Positions 21,194-33,889 of a stretch of DNA of 64,000 bases are shown piece after piece. A program made the translations under genes and the position numbers. Position 1 is the stretch's first letter. Every line of letters starts with the position of its first letter. Source of the DNA: Anastrepha obliqua (lineage: Eukaryota; Arthropoda; Insecta; Diptera; Tephritidae); NCBI RefSeq assembly GCF_027943255.1, contig NC_072896.1:38652501-38716500 (forward strand). The letters run 5' to 3'. The notes under the pieces are model-generated. The model worked only from the letters and a program-made list of their open reading frames with translations. It was not told where the DNA came from and searched no databases.

Positions 21194-22432
21194 TTCAATT
21201 TCAAACGTTTATTAACAACAAATGGTTACAAATTTAATCTTCAAAATAATAGCCATCGCTAGCGACACATTCTTCCTATCTCTCAGGCAATTTGTGGATG
21301 CCGCGCCAAAAAAATTGGCCGTCTTGGGCCGCAAACCAATCATCGAGCCAGTTTTTGGGTTCTTTGTGAGAAATGAAGCGCTGCTCGGAAAGTGCGTGGC
21401 CCATCGATACAAACAAATGATAATCGGAAGCCGCCAAGTCTGGTGAGTAAACCGCATGCACCAGCGGTTCCCAATCGTACGTCTCCACCAATTCTCGAGT
21501 CGCTCTTGTTCGATGTGGCGGTCAAGAAAAAATCAAGAAAAATTACTTTGTGACGCCGATCGGCATATTCTGGGCGTTTTCGGTGTATAGCGTTGTTCAA
21601 ATCGGCCAATTGTCGTTGGTAGCGTACACCGTCAACTGTTTCACCTGGTTTTAATAGCTCGTACCAAATCATACCAAGCTGATCCCAGAAAACACACAGC
21701 ATTGCCTTGCAGCCAAAGCGATTTGGTTGGCCGTTGTTTTTGGCTTGTGGCCGGGCGGACGATCGTTTGCGCTTGGGATTGGAGAAATACACACATTTTT
21801 CATCACCCGTAACGATTCGATGCCAAAAAACTTCCTTTTGAACCGGGAGAGCAGCATTTCACAAGTGGTTTTTCGGTTCTCTTGCTGCCTTTCAGTCAAT
21901 TCATGCGGTACCCATCTTCCATCCTTTAAATCATGCCCATGTCTTTCAAACGTTTGGGAATGGTTTTTTGGGTCACTCCCAATTGCTCTGCCACCATTTC
22001 TTGCTTTTGACCATCATCTTCATCCAACAATGCTTGCAATTCGGCGTCCTCAAACTTTTTCGGTGGCCGGCCACGGTCCTCGTCCTCCACGCTAAAATCA
22101 CCACTTCGGAATTTTTCAAACCACCTGAAGCACTGTGCTCTACTTAGAGCATGTCCACCATAAGCTTCTATAAGCATTTGATGAGCTTGAGAAGCGTTTT
22201 TCTTCAATTGATAACAGAAAATCAACGACGTCCGTAAATCGTAGTTTAAAGGCACGAAATTCGACATTTTTAAGAGCGACAAAAATGCATTGTTGTATTA
22301 AACGTAACAAACAATGAACTGAATATTGTTGACAGATGACAGGCGAAAAAAACAAGACATTTGGGAAGGTTTAAAAATACTCCAGCGACATCTATGGACT
22401 AATAGCTGAAAGTCTCTCTCTCTCATAGGTAT
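21194..22432 (-). mobile_element. DD34D mariner, mauritiana/Mos1-like, copy 1
   Basis: Minus-strand reading from 22,267: MSNFVPLNYDLRTSLIFCYQ, CFRWFEKFRSGDFSVEDEDR, EMVAEQLGVTQKTIPKRLKD, the Mos1-type DNA-binding half. Then, after shifts near 21,925 and 21,790, come FGCKAMLCVFWDQLGMIWYE, AVYSPDLAASDYHLFVSMGH, GIHKLPERWEKCVASDGYYF and a stop. The second catalytic segment (HDNAP) is damaged near 21,520-21,535. Several frame breaks make it inactive. The range is where it matches the copy at 60,715-61,955; terminal inverted repeats were not found. Confidence 0.85.
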
Positions 22433-22595
22433 ACACCGTAGTTTTTAGTTTTGCAAATCTTTTTAGAACGACCCTCGTACAAAATGCAATACCTCCACCC
22501 TCATAGCTTCATAGGGGGCTTAGAGAGCTTTGTGTCCCATTGGGTAGTTTGTGGCATTAGAAACCTACAGTAAGCCTAAAGTGATCCAATCTTAA
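22433..22595. other. Spacer, no gene recognised
   Basis: Short AT-rich stretch, ending at a TTAA (22,592-22,595). Confidence 0.4.
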
Positions 22596-23256
22596 AGGCA
22601 GTTCCTGCAGCACTTTCAAATTTTCCACTTGTTTTTTGGTTGCTTTAAAAATTCATTTACAATCTAAAGAATATCTTTTCAATGTTTTAAGCTCAATGGA
22701 AAGTCGAAAACGTAAAGTGAAGTTATGAGCGTCAAACGAAAGATGAGTAAGAATGAAAACTTTAATCGTGTTTTTCTCGAAATAATTTTTTTTCCGCGCT
22801 GTCGAATATAACTCAAAAAGCAATCAATATATCAGCTGAAAATTTAACAGGGATATTCTTTAACATTTTGGCCTTTGCATGTACCTAAAATTTTATATTA
22901 ATTATCACTAAAAATATTGTTTGGATCAATTTGTTTATAAAAACGAGATGTCATTTTTTTCCTTTCACTTCAAGTTTTCATCTTTTTTTTCGTTAAAAAT
23001 AGGTAAGTGCAAAGCGAAATAACTTATTGTATTTTAATCAACAATTTTTGTCCACTCGCTTTCACTTGATTACAAGAGGCTGTACATTCCAGTGCGCAAA
23101 TGAAAGAAGCCACGACCACGTTTGAGCAGCTGTAGCACCGCCATTTTTTTTTTTTCCAAAAAAAAATTGTTTATATTCATTTCAGCATGAATGTCAATAC
23201 TCTCAGTTTTTCGCATAAAATGATTGAAAATTTCATTGTCTGGAGGAGCTGCCCCC
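22596..23256. mobile_element. TTAA-flanked MITE, with a partner copy at 28.1 kb
   Basis: TTAA at 22,592-22,595 and 23,257-23,260. The ends are AGGCAGTTCCTGCAGCAC (left) and GGGGGCAGCTCCTCCAG (right, reverse-complemented). About 320 bp (22,618-22,940) reappears in reverse complement at 28,139-28,450, for example CAGGGATATTCTTTAACAT. Non-coding. Confidence 0.65.
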
Positions 23257-23260
23257 TTAA

Positions 23261-25599
23261 AGTTTCAATAATTAAGTTATCAGCACCATTCAGGGTTACA
23301 ATACAGCACAATGTAATATCACTTATAGTGTTGATTAAAGCTTTCAGGATATTCCACATGCTGCTGGTACATAAATATGTATGTGTACCACTCGAGATGA
23401 AGAGGTTAAGCCATCGTTTCAATAAACTATCACTTAGCCACGAACTAAAACGATGGGATTCAAAATGTTTGATAATTCTGCAAAACCTGAAATTTCTTGG
23501 TTGAGTGCTGGAATTTTTCCTTCCGCCACTGTAAAATACTCTGCTTTTATCTGATTTTAACCATCTGCCCACGCACCTTTTATGCCAAGCGCATGTCAAA
23601 AAATATATAAATATTTAACAGCATTAAGTAGCCGAAAGTTAAATATCAGCGCCACTTGAGACAAGCTATCATTCACCGAGCTATTAAGGATTAAACACCA
23701 ACCAAACGAATACGCCAAGGTCCGAAAACAGCCTTCACCACTACATTTGCAAAGAATTAACATGCATGTAAATACTTAATTAAGCATTTCATTAAACCAC
23801 ACCGTTACGCTGACGATCTGCCAAGTTGCTGAATTGGTGAGTTGTTGCTCCTTATGATTTTTAATGTACGACAATTATCGTAGCCAAACCTTCACAGCAA
23901 GGAGTCGAGGAGATGAGCTGAGGGGTCAGTGGTGAGTGGTGAATGGGTGTATTGTAGTTAATAATGGTGGTGAAAATCTCGGTCCAAGCAAATGAATAAA
24001 AAAAAAAATTTCAAAAAAAAGGAAAAATGGTTAAAATTGGCGAAAAACGAAAAACACAGATAAGCGTCGTGAAAAAAATTGAAAAAAGCAACATAATTCT
24101 CAGGACAAATAAATAATCAAAACAAAAGTGCTGAGCTGAACTGAACTGAACTGAAACAAAATGAGCGGCAGAAAAGCTGAGGTTGCTGAGCGGGCGAATA
24201 GCCGACTGGATCTGCTCCGCTGAGGTTGCTTGGCCAATTGCCAGTAGTTGCACCAACACATACACACACACATGTATACAGCACAAAAATGTGTAAATAA
24301 ATGAAATTAAATAAAAAGTGAAAAAGGAAAAAATTAAGAATAAAGAATAAAAAAACCGATTCATTGCTGCTACGCACACAGACACAAAAAACAAGCATCC
24401 ATACATACATATACATGCGCTTGTGTGTGTAGAAGATAGAGCATGTGTGTTGACGCCGCTTTTATTTCATTTCAATGCAATGCTGCATTCCGGTGCACGC
24501 ATACACGCACACAAACACATTCAAGTGCGCACACACACATGTGTATTGTTAAGTTATTCGAATAAAATGCTCAGTCGTAATTGCAACGGAAATGCGTCGA
24601 CGGATTGCAGCTCGAGAGTGAATGGCAGGAGGAAGGACAAGGCGATAGAAAGGGGAATGTGTAGAGAGATCAATATGGCGGAGTTGGGATGAAATTTGGG
24701 TGGACATGCGTGATGAACATGCGTGGGCATGTGTAGATGCATATGTATTAACATCGGTGGTGGCGTAGGAGCATACAAATATGCACGCATACATACATAC
24801 ATGCATATGCAGATACAAACACACACATTTGCATATGTATAGCTGCTGCCGCCTGTTATGCACTGATGTAATTTTGTGAATTTTTCTTCATTACACACTT
24901 GTCGGCACATATGCGCACACCTACATACATGCATTGGGATATTCATATGCACATATTTATTTGTTAATTAAAAATTTCACTCGCGTTTTTAAAAGGCCAT
25001 ATAGCCACGCACACTGCTTTTATGCCACACTTTGCGAATAAATGTTATATTCGTACTCTGGGTTGAATGCAACAATGGCTGTGCCGAGCCAAGTATTGTT
25101 CCTCTTTGACTATTTTTTTTAATACATATATTTTTTCAAGTATTATTTCTTTTTTAAATATGCACTATATGCACGTATACTCCCATTGAATGCAATCACT
25201 TCACCCGTTCGATAGCCACGACAACAACGAACAATCGGCAAAAAGTAGGACAAGGCGCACCATCCACACACACACATACATGCACAGAAGTAAATGCATA
25301 CTTTGCATTTTTTCACTTCGATTAAATGGCTACATTTAAGGTAAATTTGCGGTTTCATTTTGTGCATTGCAAGTGTTGAAAAGGCAGATATTGGAAGACC
25401 TAAGGGCAACTACTAGTGGAATTCATCGCCGGTTTGCAAATTTTAACTTAAATTCAATAATTCCGCTGTAATGCAGCGACGATAGTGGAAATATATAAGA
25501 ATAGAATAGAACGCATAGAATTTAAGAAGGTAGCACTTATGTTTGCCGTTTTGATACGATAATTTGGACCACTACCTGTGAAAAGATTTAGGGAAGAGA
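23261..25599. other. Non-coding, microsatellite-rich
   Basis: No gene recognised. Contains a GAACT repeat near 24,130 and CATA/CACA microsatellites near 24,250, 24,400-24,550, 24,720-24,960 and 25,260. The open frames over these repeats (for example 24,549-24,952 minus) are Cys/His/Met-rich because of the repeat and are not genes. Confidence 0.5.
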
Positions 25600-27195
25600 A
25601 AAACCGTTTACAGCCATCCAGTGCTGTTGATGTAGTGGAGGAGAGAAAAGGGATCTAGGCTGGAGAATTTCTTCAAGTCATCCCCAAAGGACACTCTAGG
25701 GAATCTCAAGCGCCTAACCGCCAGAGGTGGACATTTGCAGAGAAAGTATTCCACAGTCTGTTTCCCTGCAGGATCCGCACAGCTTCTGCAATAGGGGTTG
25801 TACGGAATTCCAAGCTTATCCGCATGAGTACCGATCACCCAGTGAACAGTGAATACCGCAATGAGTTTGGAAATTGAATGACGGGCGATTCTCATCACCT
25901 TAAGCGTTCTGTTTCTATCGTATTGAGGCCATAGTGTTTCCGAAATAGCACACAATGAGATAGACCTCCATCTGTCTTGCGCTTTTTCTAGAAAGAAATT
26001 GTGTAGTTTCCCTTTAACGGCGGTCAATGGGACACCGATGTCTGAAAATGAAACAGCAGGAACCGGTTCTGCCGACGCCTTTCTGGCAAGCTCATCGGCA
26101 ATTTCATTTTCCTTTATATTCCTGTGCCCAGGAACCCAAATAAGGGATATGTTTCCTGCACTCTCGAGACCTTTGAGTTCCTCCTTACAGGAGTTCACCA
26201 GAAGAGAACTGTAATACCATAACGACAGGGCCTTGATCGAAGCTTGACTGCCGGAAAAAATATTAATGTCTCCCTCCCAACAGCGATCCCGAACCATTTT
26301 GCGTGCTTGCAGGATCGCGAAGACCTCTGCTTGAAAAAACTGCTCGTTTCCGGCAGTTTAAAGGAGACCGAAATGCTGGCTGATTTAGAGAAACACCCCG
26401 CTCCCACTCCAGATTCCATCTTAGATCCGTCAGTGAAAACAGAGGTACCTATATCAGTGGCATCCTCTCCCCTCTTTCCAATCTTGCCTGCTCGGAAAGA
26501 TAGCCCTGCAAGTGTTGCAGCCCTCAGGAAAGATAGCCCTCAAAACCCAGTTTGTGGATGGAGAGATCAGTGCGAAGTACAGAGAAGGAAGAGGAGATCT
26601 GCTTCAATATGCTGATTTGTCCTACAGGAAGTTGTCTTCACAGGCCAATCTCCGTCAACCTCATAGCACTCTGAGCAGCAGTGTATTTAAGCTGCGATTC
26701 ACAGGAAGTAAGTGCAAAATAACGTTGAGCACACCAGTGGAACAAGTTCTACAAGCCCCAGTGATGCCCACACATGCACTCTCTCTAGTTTAGTGGTGTT
26801 GTAGCCTTTCTGAAGAGCTACCCACCAAACTAGGCAACCGTATGTCAAAATTGGCAGAACCACTAAGTTTTGCATCCAAAGTACGACACGTGACTTGAGA
26901 CCCCAATTTTTTGCCGAACATAGATTCACAGGCGTAGAAGGCTATATTGGCCTTCTGAACTCGGTTTTCTACACCAAGATACTTGACTTCCGATGAAAGA
27001 GTAAGACACTGGTTGTTAAGTCTTGGAAGCTTAAAAGGTGGAGGCTTGTATTTCCTGGTGAATAGCATCAACTCTGTTTTGTCAGAGTTGACTCTTAGAC
27101 CGCAATTGGCAGTCCATCTACTGAGTGTAGCTAGTGCACATGATGGAAAGAATAATGAGATGGCGCCTATCGTGGTGCCGTTACTTTGCGCTCAT
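25600..27195 (-). mobile_element. I/R1-like LINE fragment with RNase H
   Basis: Minus-strand reading starts near 27,190 in the reverse transcriptase thumb: TANCGLRVNSDKTELMLFTR, SSEVKYLGV and VVLPILTYGCLVWW. It goes on through SGVGAGCFSKSASISVSF and INIFSGSQASIKAL (RNase H, with Gly where the family has a catalytic Asp). Then come LIWVPGHRNIKENEIADELA and YCRSCADPAGKQTVEYFLC, a C-terminal zinc knuckle. The frame 26,297-25,608 is the longest open part (229 codons). Several shifts break the remainder. The polymerase catalytic core is missing. Confidence 0.75.
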
Positions 27196-27744
27196 CGAAT
27201 TTGACAATGAGTTACGTGGTTTTAGCTCCAGTATGGCCAGATTACCATTTTCGTAACTTGATTTAGCATTTTGTTTTTGTTATTTAGTCTCGGAGTTTTA
27301 GTTCTTTCTTCATGGCATTTGTCTAGCCTGTTCTAATTAAAAGTAATTTTTATAATTTTGTAAAATATACATTTTTTAATAATTATTTAAATAATTCCCT
27401 CAGTTTTATTTAGCTTTACTTTTTTTAGCATCTGGTAGCATTGCCCGCGATTGCAGTTGTTGTTGGTGTTCTTCTGCTTTCAGCAATCAAATCTCTCTCT
27501 CGCTACTGTAGTGTTGCCTAGCTTTGGATATAAAATGCACTAAAATGCCCATTTAAAGAAAATAAAACACCAATGTTTTATTGAATTACTAAAAGAATTT
27601 TCTATGCGTGACAAACTGTCTTTAGGATATGCGTTTTTTCTTTATATAAATGTGTTATGCTTATGTACAATTTAATTTATGAGCTTTTTTTTTTGTTAAG
27701 CGAGACTCTTTTGTTAAGGGAACAACTTTTTTGCTATATTTGAG
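27196..27744. other. No gene recognised
   Basis: AT-rich sequence with no convincing frame or repeat match. Confidence 0.4.
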
Positions 27745-28109
27745 GTTATGTAACTAGATAAGGTACTCTTTTTGTAAAACTGTCATTATGATTTCTTTAG
27801 TGTTTTCTGGTATTTTGTGGCCTATTTTTACAATGAATACACCTCTTGATGCCCTATGTCCCACTAAGGATTGATGACCGGAAGAAACGATTACACCTCT
27901 ATGGTTTTAATTCGCATTCAGTAAGTTCAAACGCTTTTTAAAATGTATAAAAAGGTTTTCACTCTTAAGAAGAGTTGAGAGAAGAAGATTTAATATTCTT
28001 GCATAACCTTAAATGGAGCCAAAAATTAAATTCACACTTTCAAATTATCATGTTTTATAAGACTCAAAAAATTTTCATTAGCACTAAAATCTTCTCAGCG
28101 TGACCTTTT
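27745..28109 (-). repeat. Dispersed non-coding repeat 'A', copy 2
   Basis: In reverse complement this matches 4,681-4,930: GCTGAGAAGATTTTAGTGCT, AACCATAGAGGTGTAAT and GTTACATAACCT occur in the same order. It ends where a TTAA element begins. Confidence 0.5.
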
Positions 28110-28113
28110 TTAA

Positions 28114-28482
28114 GGAAAAAAATTACACTTTTTTTTATAAATAAATTGATCCAAACAATATTTTTAGTGATAATCAATATACAATTTGAGGTACATGCAA
28201 AGGCCAATATGTTAAAGAATATCCCTGTCAAATTTTCAGCTGATATCTTGATTACTTTTTGAGTTATATTCGACAGCGCGTGAAAAAAAGTAATTCGAGA
28301 AAAACGCGATTAAAGTTTTTTTTCGTACTCATCTTTCGTTCGACGCTCATAACTACACTTTACTTTTTAGATTTTCTGTTGAGCTTAAAATATTGAAAAG
28401 ATATTCTTTAGATTGTAAATGAATTTTTAAAGCAACCAAAACACAAGTGGAAAACTTGAAAGTGCTGAAGAAGCTTCCCCCC
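28114..28482 (-). mobile_element. Shortened inverted copy of the 22.6-kb TTAA MITE
   Basis: TTAA at 28,110-28,113 is on one side; the other end is CCCCCC at 28,482 with a mutated target site. The body is the reverse complement of 22,618-22,940. Confidence 0.55.
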
Positions 28483-29805
28483 GAATATAGGAAAGAATTT
28501 TTTTAATTTGTGGAAAATGACAAAATAATTAAATTTCAATGTCCTTTTGAAAAAGTTGTAATTTAGTTTGAAAACTGCAGATTATATGTACTATAAGAAG
28601 TCCAATATTAGGTATTTAATCTTTCCCCTGGAATTGCAAATCCAGTGTTTGCAAATGTTACATGACATCAGGCAAAATCATTAAGTCTTGCAACCATTCG
28701 TCATCGCCTAGTTCTGACTAGGTTATTTCCTTTTCTTTTAGAAATGCAGTTATTAGATCAATCAAATCTACAAAACGATTTAATACGTTGTAGCCAGATA
28801 ACCATCTAACAATGCAAAAAATAAATTAATGTCATTGGGAAGTTCTTCGTCCTTAAATTCTTCAAGGAAATTTTTGAATTGTCGATGATTTTTTCCATCG
28901 GTGCGAAAGCAAGCAAGTTGTGTTGTCATTAATTTGTGACTTTTACCTATTTAGCAATCCAGTGATCGAACTTAGAGGAATTAACGTGAGACATTTTCTT
29001 TGAATAAAAACGTAATAAATTTTTAAAAATATAAAAGCAAAACGAAGGAAAAGAGAACTCCGCCATATTTATTGAGCCACATAACCTGGAAACTACCAGC
29101 ATGAAATTTTTCTACAAATTCTGAGTAAAAAGTATGAAATTTGTATGAGAATTTTTAAAAATTTTGTGCAAAAGTTTTGAAACTTTGGTTTATATGGTTT
29201 TTGTTGTAGTATGAAATATGTTTTTATAAATGAATAATTGAAATTAAAAAGTAAATAAATAGTCAAAACTTGTCAATTATTGTGTACATTTTCTTTTGAC
29301 GTTGACTCTACGTGCAAGGTGGCCAAAATTAATCACACAATTTTGTTCTTAAATACATTTTTCTTGTATAAAACTGTTTGAGCCCCAACTTTATTTCAAA
29401 CTAATCTCCATTAATGAGAAATAACTGGCATGCTGCACAACTTAGTTAAATGCCACCTGTTAAACTTGCAAATCATTTTGCGAAATGTGACAGAGTCGAC
29501 TTGATCGCCAGTTTTATTGCGAAATTTTATGATTTTCTGGTTTATTAGCACTAAATTTTTTATATCCATTGTACTTAACAAGGTGACAAATTTAGTTATT
29601 TTTTTATTGTAGGAGACAGTATTGAATTTGCAGCTTTTGATTAACCAGCACCGAATTCGAAATGAAAAGTGGTTTGCTTTTCATGGCCAGTAGTTAAAAG
29701 AGATTTTCAGTTTAATTTCTAGAGATGCTATAATTTACGGTGCTTCAGTTCATTTGCTTTATAGCTAGAAAGACATAGTCCTTTGGCTCTGCTGGTTAGG
29801 TCAAA
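28483..29805. other. No gene recognised
   Basis: AT-rich. Near 29,323 GGTGGCCAAAATTAATCACA resembles the end of the MITE at 37,990. No open frame is convincing. Confidence 0.4.
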
Positions 29806-31083
29806 CGAGGTATGTTCGAAAAGTATAGCGAATTTTGTGTTTTTTCGAAAATTTTTTATTTATTCAGTAATATCTATTTCGCCCCCTTAAAAGTAATCCC
29901 CATGAGAAATTATGCACTTGTGCCAACGTTTTTTCCAATCTTTCAAAAAATCATTTTTTTTTATCTTGTTCAACCCCTCCTTCGATGCCGTCTTTATCTC
30001 GTCAATCGTAGCGTCGCCCTTTCATGGCCTCTTCAGTTTCGGGAACAATAAATAGTCACATGGGGTCCGATCTGGGGAATACGGTGGCTGTGACATCATT
30101 AGTGAATTGTTTTTGGCCAAAGAGTCTCACACAAGCAACAATGTGTGAGCAGGGGCGTTATCATGATGCAAGAGCCAATTTTTGTTCTTCCACAAATCCG
30201 GGCGTTTCTGGCGAATTGCTACACGCAAATTCCGCAATAACATGATGGTAATATTAACCGTGTCACCCTGTGGCAAGAACTCATGATGCACAATGCCCCT
30301 GCAATCGAAGAAAACGGTAAGCAAAACTTTTACATTCGACCGAACTTGACGCGCTTTTTTCGTTCTTGGTTCGTGCGGCAGCTTCCATTGAGATGATTGA
30401 GCTTTGGTTTTCACGTCATAACCATAAACCCACGATTCGTCACCAGTTATGACCCTCTGGAGCAAATTTGGGTCGTCGCGGACAGAGTCCAACATCTCAT
30501 TAGGAAGTTTCATGCGATGCTGCTTTTGGTCGAAATTCAGCAGTTTTGGTACAGGTTTTGCGCCCACCCGTCTCATGCTTAAGTCATCGAAAAAAATCGA
30601 ACGGCATGAGCTAATCGATATGTCTAGGTTCTCAGCAACTTCTCTAACGGTGATTCGACGATTGGCCAACACCATTTTCTTCACTTTATCAATTTTTTCG
30701 TCTGTGCTCGGGCGTCCGGCACGCTTTTCGTCGTTTACATCTTCTCGGCCTTGTGAGAACATTTGGTACCACCGATAAACGTTGCTTTGGTCCAAAGTAG
30801 CTTCTCCATATGACACAGTCAACATTCGGAATGCATCCGCGCACTTAATTTCGTTTTTCACACAAAATTTGATACAGGTTCTTTGATCCATCATTTGAAT
30901 AGGTAAAAATCGAAGACGCGCCGAAACACGTGCAAGCAACGCAGCTGTCAACAATTAACTGAACATTCAAAACAGCCTAACTCGTCGGCATGAGTGAGAG
31001 ACATGAGTACCAACATATCGCCACAAAAAAATCGAAATTCGAATATCCGAAAAAAATTCGCAATACTTTTTGAGCACACCTCG
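29806..31083 (-). mobile_element. DD34D mariner, full length with TIRs
   Basis: Ends CGAGGTATGTTCGAAAAGTA (left) and CGAGGTGTGCTCAAAAAGTA (right, reverse-complemented). TA follows the right end; the left has AA. The 1,278-bp length is typical. It is a relative of the element at 57,947-59,110 and lies in the same orientation. Confidence 0.85.
29850..30954 (-). pseudogene. Mariner transposase, near full length, broken late
   Basis: The frame 30,954-30,127 encodes 275 codons. The likely start is MMDQRTCIKFCVKNEIKCAD (30,894), followed by VYRWYQMFSQGREDVNDEKR and ITVREVAENLDISISSCRSI. The first catalytic D is in VITGDESWVYGYD and the second in LLHHDNAPAHT. A TGA follows HTLLLV. Past it, PPYSPDRTPCDYLLFPKLKR carries the third D with 34 residues between (DD34D), and another stop comes after KRP. 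Only a few lesions separate this copy from an open frame. The annotated range includes the broken C-terminus down to the region of WKKRWHKCIISHGDYF. Confidence 0.85.
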
Positions 31084-31869
31084 TATTGTAGGAATTGCGC
31101 AAATACTTTCATCCTGCGAGTATTCCATGCGATACCTACTATCAGGGAAGATCTCTATGGTCTCTGCCTATCGGTTAAGGTTATATTCAAGCCAAATTAG
31201 TTTCATAATTCAGCAATTTGAGTGCTCCTATTTACCAACCTCATCGGGACTGGGATCCAATCACCTCTTGAGGTCAACAAGAATCCTTCTCCCTGGCTAA
31301 CACAATGGCGTCCCACAGTCTTGTCAACGATTCAAGAGTTGTTGCAGTTTCAGGTTGGTTGGCGTTCAATTCAGCCAGCCTGTATTTTTGGTATTTTTAA
31401 GTATGCGCTTCGTGTAAACTAGTGAATTCATTACCTATTTATGGTATGTACGTACGTGTGTGTATGCACAATCGAAAATCGCAATCAGATATCAAGTAAA
31501 ATAAATCGGAAGAATTTTAATGGAAAGAGAAATACTTGAAAATCGGTGATTGAGGCAAGAACTTTCAATTTCATGCAGGCGCCACAAGCACTGCCAAAGG
31601 CCACAACATAAAAAACAAAAAATGTGCCAACAGTGCACTCTCAATTTAAATCGAATATGTGGCGGGTACAAAGCAAAAAAAAGGGTTTCCAAATGAAAAT
31701 CAGCAGGACAATAGTGGCAAATTTATTGTGGTCCCAAGTTGTGGAAATGGCAAGAAACTAGATGGTCAGTGAAGAGGAGGAATACTGGAAGGGGTAGGAA
31801 ATGGTAGCCTAGAGTAAAATCGTGGCTTTTGCAACGTTGCAACTCTGTGTGCAGATAGGAAAAAATATT
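31084..31869. other. No gene recognised
   Basis: No frame or repeat stands out. Confidence 0.4.
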
Positions 31870-32335
31870 ATAGTTAAGGGGCGAATTGGGTTGCAATGAG
31901 AATTCGCTGGAGCTGAGAAGGCGCCAACGACGTGACTGAGTGAATGCGCTATTCGCCAACGCACCGCACCGCGCTGCACCGCTTAGCACAGCCAGCTACA
32001 AAAATAATAGTCGCGCGAAAGTGGGAAAAAGTCAACTAGCCGGCACCTAAAAGCAGACCATAAAAACGTAAAGATAACAGCTTCAGCAAAGTAGTGAGCG
32101 CAGCACTCAGCTTTTGTGAAAAGGAATAGAGTGCTTAGAGGGAACAGTAGAAAAAAAAAACAAAAACCTAAAAATAATAAAGCAAAAACTGGAAGGTGCG
32201 AGAAGGAAAAGGAAGTGAACAAAACAAAGCAGTAACGAATTGAGAAGCGCCATTACAATGTAACAGTTGGAAAGAAAAGTGAACTGAAACGGGTCATTGG
32301 TGCAAAGTGGAGATATAAAAGGATGCAACAAAAGT
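31870..32335 (+). other. Candidate 5' UTR exon of an unknown plus-strand gene
   Basis: After a GC-richer stretch (31,910-32,060) the sequence is strongly A-rich on the plus strand with short GAA/AAC motifs, as in fly 5' leaders, and reaches CAAAA|GTAAGA at 32,331, a plausible donor. There is no long open frame on the plus strand. This is inference from composition only. Confidence 0.25.
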
Positions 32336-32862
32336 AAGAAAAAATTAACAAAAACGCGCGATATTAGCGCAAAAACAGACTATTTAAGTACATATAGCAG
32401 AGAGCACATGCAAAAGGCCGGACTCAAGAGCTGGGAAGTATTTGAAGTAAGAGGAAAGGCAAGACACGTTAAAAATGCTCGAGTGGCAAAAACTTAGTCG
32501 CTCTGACCGAGCGTTCAGTTTATACAAATAACTGCTGCCTCCAGACAAAAAAAGTTGGAGCCACACATTTTTTCTAGTCTTTTTCAACCAATCACCAAAG
32601 ATCACCAGTCGCAGTGCTGTAAGTTTGTCATTCACAAGGGGATTTTCTCTATTCTTTTGAAATGCAAATGTGTGGAACTGAGGAAAACCGGGTGCATTGA
32701 ACAAGAATTGCATGGAAAATTAGTAAGACTTTGAAAAATGTTGCGAGTGCAAAAATATCAATGCACGGTGGTGGCAATTCTTGTCGCCATTTGATGTTTT
32801 TGAAAAATAAAAATAAAATAAAATGTAAGTCAATATATCTTTATCAATAACCACTTAAGGGG
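32336..32862. other. No gene recognised
   Basis: Mixed sequence; the 109-codon minus frame at 32,384-32,713 has no motif. Confidence 0.35.
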
Positions 32863-33145
32863 TTAGGGGTAGTCAGAGGCCCGAAAAAATGATGATTGAT
32901 GATGAATGATGATGAATTTTTTTTTGCTACTTAATTAATTTATTTAACAAAAATAAAAACATAGCATAAAAACATCATGTTTTAACTTGACGTCATAGTC
33001 TAAGATCCGCCTGCAGATTTGGTGTAGTCATCGAGTACATGCTGAAATCCACATTTTTACCCACATTTATGATTAGGAGAATAAAAATTCACCAAGGTGC
33101 CAGTAGAAATGTGGCCGAAAGTATTTTTAATTAAATTATTGTTAA

Positions 33146-33540
33146 TTGATTTTGCGGGAAAAATTTCATTAACCAAGTTTTGAGATAAAATATCGTTCGG
33201 TTTACTGCAATAGGTGTAAAGACTTAAAAAAACCGTAGTTGCCGTTGCGCGCTTGGCCGCACCTCTCCGCAGCGAGGTATAAACAGGTATGATTTCGATA
33301 TATTTATACATCCATAACGTATATTGATCTGTTATAGATCAAAATATAGCTAATTTTTTTCTCATTATTATGATATACGGCAACCTAATTAAATCTGGCC
33401 GCAAGTTAGGGTTGCCAGCAGTTAAAGATGGGAAAAATTGAAGGTTGAGTGAGAGGAAGCTAGCGCGTAACATCACTAGTCTAACAAGGATAGCGACATT
33501 TTAAGGCTATTGCGCATGCGTCAGATGTTGGTGTTCTCAA
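33146..33540 (+). repeat. Left arm of the long-inverted-repeat element
   Basis: Begins TTGATTTTGCGGG and ends TTGGTGTTCTCAA. Reverse complement of 34,837-35,231. Confidence 0.9.
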
Positions 33541-33889
33541 TCACCAGTTCAAACAATAGCAAGATCGACCAAAGAAATAAATACTCCAAAAGAATAATCA
33601 TTCTTTCAAAACTACAAATTTTATAAATACAACAAAAAATTAATATTGATCAAAAGTAAAGCCAAGGTTACTATGTAAAAAAAAAATAGAAAAGAGGTTG
33701 ACCCACACACACATCCACACATCCACATTTTTAATTTTTTTAACGGGAAGTTAAAAATTCTATTGTGCAAGTACTGTATGAAATAATTTTTGATTTTATT
33801 CAAGAAATCAATTATTTGGTACATATAGATTAAACATTCTAGTATATGGAAAATTAAAAAAATATATCTTGTAATTCCGTGACTTATTT

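Noticed and set aside
24011..24952. Cys/His/Met-rich frames on the minus strand
   Set aside because: They read through CATACATA and CACACA microsatellites.
30397..30778. Plus-strand frames over the mariner at 29.8 kb
   Set aside because: Antisense shadows of the transposase.
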